Shown here: positions 57,713 through 64,000 of the stretch, in pieces | Layout: the number at the start of each line of letters is the position of its first letter | Position numbering within the stretch: the first letter of the stretch is position 1 | Assembly: GCA_030278955.1 (NCBI GenBank) | Contig: JAOANR010000014.1 | Span: forward strand, 873,920-937,919 | DNA: 64,000 nucleotides | DNA from: Hygrophila difformis | Taxonomy: Eukaryota > Streptophyta > Magnoliopsida > Lamiales > Acanthaceae | Direction of reading: 5' to 3' | Program-made: the position numbers and the translations under genes | The notes under the pieces: generated by a model | Told to the model about the DNA's origin: nothing | What the model saw: the letters and a program-made list of their open reading frames with translations, nothing else | The model's database searches: none

Positions 57713-57951
57713 CGATTTGTTTTGCTTTTAATTTTAAAGCCTTCTTAAGCAATTTTTTTTAATAAAAAAAGAAATTATGCAATGCATGTTGTATTTTTTT
57801 CTTTCTTTCAATGCATACTTTGAATCTTTCCATTTTCTTGTGTATTATTACGGAGTAAAACAATCTTTTTTGGAATTGTTCATAAATAGTGCGCCCGCTT
57901 TGCCTATTAAAAAATAACTGAAATTTTCAACAGAACGACGAAAAAGAAGAA

Positions 57952-59724
57952 ATGGTTGATGAAACTGAGAAACCGGCGAACCCAACCGGGAATGATGAAG
58001 GGGAGAAGAACGGTTCCATTATGACGAAATCAAAGGAGGATCAAGAGATCGCTGCCAAATCAGACGCTGCTGCTGCTGCGCCGGCGAATGCAGCTGCTGC
58101 TCCGCCGCGTTCGGTGCATCCTCTGGAGAACGCTTGGACTTTCTGGTTTGATAATCCTTCGGCTAAATCCAAGCAGGTCGCATGGGGAAGCTCCATTCGC
58201 TCAATTTACACCTTCTCCACAGTCGAAGACTTCTGGAGGTCTTTGTTTCTCAATTTAAGGGTTTTAGTTCGGCTGAACGAATTGTTCTCCTTTGTTGTGC
58301 GTGATAATTATAAAACATTGATTAATTCGTCTTGTGTTTACGGTTTTTTTATTTTTGGCTAACGAATGTTTTAGCTCAATTTTACGTGTCCATACAATAC
58401 TTCTTGGATAGAAAGTGTACATTTTTACCAATTGCTGGAGTCCTTGGAATTGTGCGTTTAATGATGATAATAGCTAATGGTGAAGTAATAAGCATCTCAA
58501 AGAGATTCAACTTGACTTCAACTCCATTGCTGTATGTGTTTGTGAGTTTTGACGCATTTTAATACAAAATCTACACAATAGTTATGTACATCCTTTCCCT
58601 GGACAATCAACATGACATGCAAACCTATCTTCCTCATAGTTAAGTGAGTGATATAGTGAAATTGTCATCCTGTTCTTTAGATTCCGATGCGGAATCAACC
58701 AGCTTATACATGAGCATAAATTGTGTGCGTGTTTTCCAGTATGCTAGGGACTTTGAACGCTTGGACTTCTTTTTCATTTTTTGCTGGATTTAAGGTTTTA
58801 TCAAACATCTACTAGGTCTTGTTTTTAAGATGTTTTAGTTTATGTTGCCATTAACAAGACTTAATATTTGTTCTTCGATATTCCATTGTTCTGATGCAGT
58901 GTTTACAATAATGTACACCATCCAAGCAAGCTTGCAGTTGGAGCAGACTTTTACTGTTTCAAAAACAAAATTGAGCCAAAATGGGAAGACCCTGTTTGTG
59001 CTAATGGTGGGAAGTGGACTGTTAGTTTCTCCAGAGGCAAATCCGATACATGTTGGCTCTATACGGTGTGTTCTAGTTTATGAAATTAACTGATAGCAAC
59101 ATGTATGAATGGTAATCTGGACTTTGTTGATCCATCTAATTGTCATTGTGGGTTGCCTTCTAGTTGTTGGCAATGATTGGAGAACAATTTGATCATGGTG
59201 ACGAAATTTGTGGGGCAGTTGTCAATGTCCGCGCTAGGCAGGAGAAAATTGCATTGTGGACCAAGAATGCTGCGAATGAAGCAGCTCAGGTTTGTTATCG
59301 ATCATTAAACTGAGAAACTATTGAAGGATTATTACACTGGTTGACATCTGTTTTGTTCTGTTCTAGATATAGTAGATACAAACTTATTCCCTTTATTTGA
59401 TGATCAATTCAATGCGAGACTGCACAGTGATCACCATGCTACTCCAGTTGATGAATCGTTATCATGATGATATACTACTGATTCCTAATCTAGTTTTTGA
59501 AACGTTCCAGCTGAGCATCGGAAGGCAATGGAAGGAGTGTCTAGACTACAACGACACCATTGGTTTCATTTTCCATGCAAGTCATCATCATGCGGCCTTT
59601 CATTCCAACTTTTTTATTTGCTCTGTGTCTTGCACTGATCACTTATGAGCTTATTATGTATCTGTAATGGCAGGATGATGCGAAAAGACTCGACAGGGGT
59701 GCCAAGAATCGCTACACCATCTGA
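57952..59724 (+). CDS. eIF4E: Eukaryotic translation initiation factor 4E
   Basis: Five exons: 57952-58238, 58900-59065, 59164-59289, 59511-59576 and 59674-59724. They join to 231 codons. It binds the mRNA 5' cap and recruits eIF4G in the cytosol. The variable N-terminus (about 1-55) is Lys/Glu- and Ala-rich. The core starts at [14 protein letters not shown] (56-69). Cap-binding residues are W78, W124 with E125 (WEDP), and W183 (ALWTK). [15 protein letters not shown] (157-171) and a [11 protein letters not shown]-terminus complete the fold. It is the canonical eIF4E rather than the iso form, judged by the longer N-terminus and GAVVNVR. Intron 4 is read with a GC donor (CAT|GCAAGT), giving [11 protein letters not shown] as in homologues. 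The family is well known as a source of recessive potyvirus resistance; the sequence does not say whether this allele confers it. Confidence 0.97.
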
Positions 59725-60634
59725 CTACTGGTCAGGAATTACATATGTGTTTAGGCTGCAATGGTCGGTAATAAGCATCCCTCTTTTCCACATGAATAAC
59801 ATATTGCATTACATTACAGTATAATAATAATAGTAATAATAAAAGCTAATGAAGGAGAAACTCAAGATGGATATTATTAGCTTTGATATGATCAAAATTC
59901 CTGCGAAAGCATTTGCATTTTTCCTCAGTAAATTTTTGTTATTTCCTTCCTAGTTTAATAAAAGTAGCTTGTGAGTTGTGAAATATGATGGATTTGATTT
60001 TTCTGGCTCATGCTTTCAGTAATGGAGACAATGATATAGGTGAGACACTTTAAATAATAAAAAATCATGTTTATGATAATAATAATAATATGGAGACATC
60101 AGACAATAGGATGGAGGACGAAGGTCATGAAAATTAAGGTGGGCAAATGAGAATCTTGAAGGGTAAACCTTGAAAATTAATTTTGCCAAGCTGCTCCGGA
60201 GTATACATGTCATGCCAAAGTCACTTTTCCTCTCAAATTTGTGTTCACACCTACCTCACCAAAAGATTTTTTTCTTTTTTTTTTGGCTTTAAATTCAACC
60301 TCATAATTTAATCCTTTACAAAGTTAGCGGCCGAATAATTCACCTAGCTACAACTACAAAAACTATGAAATTGAAAGAGTTCAAACAATCACAGCATATA
60401 TGCTGATGATATCAGAATTCAGATTATCCCCAGGAGTGATGAAAAACTCAAATAAATAAATTCAATCCAAATATGCACCCAAAAATTCATATAAGAAGTA
60501 GCTGCGCCAAATCATTCATGCACTGATGATTCACATGTACATACTACTACATACCTCTTACTTTCAAATGCACTGAAATTAATAAAAGACTGATGAAATA
60601 GGATCTGTTCACCTCACCTGTGTCGGAAATAATA
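59725..60634. other. 3' flank of eIF4E, intergenic
   Basis: The first 200-300 bp should hold the eIF4E 3' UTR. An ATA/ATT repeat lies near 59820-59840. No gene is supported. Confidence 0.5.
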
Positions 60635-60886
60635 CTCCCTCCGTTCCAAAATAGTAGTCTTTTTAGAGATGAAAAAGTGTTCCACAATAGTTGTCATTTT
60701 GGGTATTTCTATGAAAGTTTTCCAATATTACCCCTTTATTCCCCCAATGGTATTTATTCTCTCTCCACCCCAAGTATATTTCTTGGAAAGTGAGAGGGGT
60801 AGAAATGGAAGATTGTGTGGTAATAATTGTGTTTCTTGGTCTGTGTAATATTTGCTAGAAAGACAACTAAAAAAGAACGGAGGGAG
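60635..60886. mobile_element. Stowaway-like MITE, 252 bp
   Basis: Ends CTCCCTCCGTTCC and GAACGGAGGGAG with TA flanks. The subterminal aaaatagtagtctttttag has an inverted counterpart (agaaagacaactaaaaa). Confidence 0.9.
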
Positions 60887-62145
60887 TAAATACGTAGTAC
60901 TAGTCTTTTGCACACACTTCAACAAAACATAATTTTTTTTTTGTCTGAAATAACTAAAATTACCTTGGTTCGGATGTATGGCTCGGCCTGAACCAAGGGT
61001 GTGATTAATTAAGTTAATTAGAGAGACTTGGTTAGGCTAATGTTAGTTTGGTGCGGTCATTTTTTTTGCCGAACCAAGGCAAATATTTTTACAGTGGTTT
61101 AATAGTAGTTTTTAAAAGATTGACTTCGTCAATAAAATGGCCGAACCTAGTTGAAAATGGCCAAACCAAACTTTTTTTTTTATTTTTTTATTATTATTAT
61201 TTTTTATTTTTTATTTACAATTTTTGTTAATTTTTTTTAAAGAAAACTTGGTTTGGGCCAAACCAAGCCTTCCCACTTTACCCTTTCTCTCTGACTTGCC
61301 CATTTATTGGGTTCGGAGTATTGGTCAGAGTATTGGGTTCGGTGTGCGAGCCAATATAATGCTTCTTAACCATGTTAACCATTGGTCCGGCTATTTTGTA
61401 CGCTTTCGGACCTAACCAAGTATTGGAATCCGGGTCTTTTTAGTCATTTTAGGCAGAAAAGCTATGTTGTATAAATTGCATGTGGGCAGAAAACTCAATT
61501 GTTATTTCTAAGGTTATTCTATTGCCATTTTAAGTATTTTAAAATAGTTTGAATTCCTTAAATTTATATTTTATTTTTTAAAGCACTTATTATAGTATTA
61601 TTATTATTCGTATAATTCATTATTATTATTGTTGCTTTTTTTTAAAAAAAAGAATATTAAAGCAATAATTAAATTATTACTTTCAAGTTTCAATTTCTTC
61701 TATGTTTTCTGTAAGTATCATCCTGTATCCGTAACTTTAAAAATGACAAATATTTAAAATGAGAATGAAGTAATGTCCAAGATCTCTTTCCCTTGGTTTC
61801 CCACTTTTGCTTGTCTTTTTCTCGATTGTCATTGTTTGGTCCCAACAGGCCCAGCTGTAATCAATAATTGTCATAATCCTTTACTACAGTTTCCATGATC
61901 AATCAATCAATCAAATGAACAACTAAGTGCATGTGCAATGTAATGAATCAAACAATGAATGAATATGTCTAATTGCAACTCGGTCCTTTTACAGATTAGA
62001 TCGCATAATAGCCCTCATCAGCACAATTACAGTTATACAAGAAGTTGATTTACTGCAGGCAGATAGAGATATAGAGATACATGAAGTAAAGTAGTAGTAT
62101 ATCATTAAAACAAAGAAAATCAAACGGGGATGAACATTTTAATGA
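60887..62145. other. Intergenic, possible decayed MITE, no gene seen
   Basis: Around 60962-61424 the motif cttggttcgg/ccgaaccaagg recurs in both orientations and may be an eroded foldback with ends CTTGGTTCGG and TCGGACCTAACCAAG. The right part, up to 62145, probably includes the S40 gene 3' UTR. No coding sequence is supported. Confidence 0.4.
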
Positions 62146-62532
62146 CTAGGTTTCAAGAAATCCAGTCATTCTGAGAATTGAATTCCGAACTTGGCTCAAA
62201 TCCCTTCCCTTGAGCGTCCTCCCCTTCCCGCTGCATATCGAAAACGCCATCATTTTCCCCGCCACGCGCCGCCCGATTATCACATGCGGCGGCACCATTT
62301 CCCCATCCTCCCCGTCCAACTCCCCCGCCACGTACCGGTGCCACGCATTCCTCGGCGCCGGGATCTTCTGCGGCGGCGAGCACCAACTTGCACAATTCTC
62401 CTTTTTCGCTGCCGCCGCCGCGAGCTTCTTCCTCTTGCAGCTGCAGCCTCCTTCACGAGCTGAATCCTCCTCACCAGTTTCATCGCGACTCTCCTCGAAC
62501 ATGACTTCCGATTCTTGGAATTCCTCGGCCAT
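62146..62532 (-). CDS. S40/DUF584 senescence-regulator family protein
   Basis: Intronless, 128 residues. The start MAEEFQESEV and the C-terminal half (MVPPHVIIGRRVAGKMMAFS, GRTLKGRDLSQVRNS, ILRMTGFLET) are the S40 family signature, right to the final residues. The middle has a Lys-rich patch (KRKKLAAAAAKKE, about 33-45) that could serve as a nuclear signal. S40 proteins are small nuclear factors induced in leaf senescence and stress. The molecular activity is not established. Codons are GC-rich compared with the flanks. The start is well supported because family members begin the same way. Confidence 0.95.
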   Translation of the reverse strand: MAEEFQESEVMFEESRDETGEEDSAREGGCSCKRKKLAAAAAKKENCASWCSPPQKIPAPRNAWHRYVAGELDGEDGEMVPPHVIIGRRVAGKMMAFSICSGKGRTLKGRDLSQVRNSILRMTGFLET

Positions 62533-62616
62533 TTTTGAAGAAAAGTAGCTAGGGTTTTGGATTCCTCAATTATTGTTTTTTGGGTTTTTCCCTCATGAGA
62601 AAATGTTTTGGGGGAA

Positions 62617-62623
62617 TTTTTAT
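62617..62623 (-). promoter_or_regulatory. TATA box of the S40 gene
   Basis: TATAAAA on the minus strand, about 85 bp before the start codon, in a suitable position for a short leader. Confidence 0.6.
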
Positions 62624-63434
62624 AGCAATAGGAGAAAATGAACCGTAGGGTGCACACTTCGATTGCTGACGTCACTGGCGATGGCGCGTGGAGTGCGGCC
62701 CCAGCTTTCTGCATTTTATTTTTAAATGATTATATTTTAATGCCAAAAAAATGAAATCGGGAATCTGGCAGATTGTAAGAAGCAACAATCTGCGGCGGAT
62801 GGTGTTACTTGCGGTTCACGGTTTCCGCTGTCTAAATGGAATAATTTCTTAACCAAGTCCGGGACTTGATGATGATGATCGAGTTCCCGTTGATCTCTGT
62901 ATTGTTTCAACTTTCTATTACTTTCAAAAAGAGATTCGGATGGACTAGAGATCCTTGGATTTAGTAGTAATTTTGAGCTTCTCATTTATGTAGCCTACCG
63001 GGGAATAATTTCATTAGTATGTCTAGCTTTATTTACACTTGATAAAAATACTACTTCATACTAGTTTTGTCTTCGTATCTTTTGTCTCTTTTTGCAATCT
63101 GCATTATTGTAGTAGTATATAAGTATATTTTTGTATATTATCTTTCTATTTAGAATTATGATACAACGTTGCTCACTAATTTATATGCGTTGAGTAATGA
63201 GAAATATAGAGTATTATCCTTGACCGCGTACCCTGACAATTTATTTTATACTTCATGTAACAAAGTTTTGGTAAGATCCAAGAAATCCAATGAAAATAAA
63301 ACAATACTAGTAGTATAAATTAAATGTGAAGGAAGTAATTAAGGAGTGTGAAGCTATATATATATGTCATTCACCCATGACCCAACTATTAAACTATGTC
63401 AACGAACAGCTGGTAATTAAAATGTGTATGTGTA
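62624..63434. other. Upstream of the S40 gene, no further gene seen
   Basis: A GC-richer block at 62640-62710 (tgctgacgtcactggcg) contains a palindromic TGACGTCA, the core target of TGA/bZIP factors. The remainder is AT-rich and has no convincing coding sequence. Confidence 0.45.
62667..62674. promoter_or_regulatory. TGACGTCA bZIP-binding palindrome upstream of S40
   Basis: Perfect TGACGTCA, the symmetrical as-1/CRE-type element, about 135 bp before the S40 start codon and upstream of the TATA box. TGA-class bZIP factors bind such sites; use here is inference. Confidence 0.55.
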
Positions 63435-63800
63435 TTTTTTTATTTTTTTATTTTTTTGCAAAGCCGAAGCCAGGAAACAAGTTACAAAAAAGAAGAAAAA
63501 AGCAGGAAGGAAAAACAAGCGAGACAGATAATAAAAAACAGACTATATCCACAGGAGCAATAAGCACAGCCTAACAGGGGGAGTTAAGGCCTGGGGTAGC
63601 ATCATCCGGAGGCATCCGCTACCATTACCTCCTTAATAAAATCGAGTGGGAAAGCCCAAGTGATGTAGAATTCCTCCGCCAAGGCACCGTGTTTGCCAAG
63701 CTTGTCCGCCACCTGATTTCCTTCCCGGGAAATGTGATGAATGGAGCACACCTCAATGGAGGCCTTCAGTTCTCAGATGTAGTTCAGCAGGGCGGCAAAG
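63435..63800 (-). mobile_element. LINE 3' fragment (RNase H C-terminus)
   Basis: T-rich tail at 63435-63457. The minus strand encodes HHISREGNQVADKLGKHGA and EEFYITWAFP before a TGA near 63607. These align with REGNFVADALAKQG and FFTTWAFP of the LINE at 17478-19275. It is heavily 5'-truncated. Confidence 0.85.
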
Positions 63801-63835
63801 TAGTACTTGAATATATACATGGTTTTAAATTTTTT

Positions 63836-63935
63836 TAGGTGAATGCCAGGGTATCCCGGCTTCATTAGACCCAAGACTAATCCTCAAAAATCGGGTGAAC
63901 ATTGAAGGTTGCCTCTCCCAAATTAAATGTTAAGA
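63836..63935 (-). mobile_element. SINE family B fragment
   Basis: On the minus strand it reads gggagaggcaaccttcaatg, ggattagtcttgggtc and gggataccctggcattc, in the same order as the copy at 5441-5598. The head with box A and B is missing. Confidence 0.6.
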
Positions 63936-64000
63936 TTCTTAAAGAATATATATATATATATATCACTAATTAACCTTACATATACACATTTGTTGTACTA

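Noticed and set aside
53000..63000. Biosynthetic gene cluster around the dioxygenase
   Set aside because: Neighbours are eIF4E, S40 and repeats; no second enzyme class (P450, transferase, synthase) is present.

Overview
This window is nuclear DNA from a flowering plant, most likely a eudicot. The evidence is AT-rich intergenic DNA, short GT-AG introns, plant-only gene families (WRKY group IIc, S40/DUF584, SRG1-like dioxygenase, vacuolar TPK channel), and dense plant transposons: Stowaway-type MITEs, hAT, CACTA, tRNA-derived SINEs, L1-type LINEs, a Ty1/copia element and a long solo LTR. The repeat content is compatible with an asterid, but I cannot name the species.

Layout, start to end. 1.5-3.4 kb: a three-exon WRKY group IIc factor (minus). 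4.5-11 kb: repeats, including a CACTA element nested in a hAT element and a 268-bp hAT MITE, both with exact target duplications. 12.6-14.9 kb: a two-exon two-pore K+ channel (minus). 15.8-25.5 kb: Stowaway MITE, 5'-truncated LINE, and a complete copia element whose two LTRs look identical. 26.0-39.0 kb: three minus-strand housekeeping genes, PDCD5, pterin-4a-carbinolamine dehydratase and a GBF-interacting-protein-1-like gene. 40-44 kb: LINE remnant, 3.07-kb solo LTR, duplicated SINE. 44.5-45.3 kb: plus-strand transcription unit with telo-boxes and three box C/D snoRNA candidates. 47.0-48.5 kb: broken SRG1-like dioxygenase. 49.4-51.2 kb: a nested transposon stack. 53.0-54.5 kb: intact SRG1-like dioxygenase. 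56.7-57.1 kb: long foldback. 58.0-59.7 kb: eIF4E (plus), with a MITE and a SINE just upstream. 62.1-62.5 kb: intronless S40 senescence-regulator gene (minus). 63.4-63.9 kb: LINE and SINE fragments.

Exon-intron models for the seven multi-exon intact genes were built by reading splice signals and checking that phases close to an uninterrupted protein. All seven give totals divisible by three. There is no operon or biosynthetic cluster; the genes are functionally unrelated neighbours (stress transcription, vacuolar K+ transport, cell death, pterin recycling, translation, rRNA modification, secondary metabolism, senescence).

I found no convincing undescribed system. The most noteworthy items are the snoRNA cluster, three introns read with GC donors, a PDCD5 gene whose first coding exon is only the start codon, the very young copia insertion, the intact/broken dioxygenase pair, and the nested transposons. 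Comparisons with known families are from memory; no database search was run.
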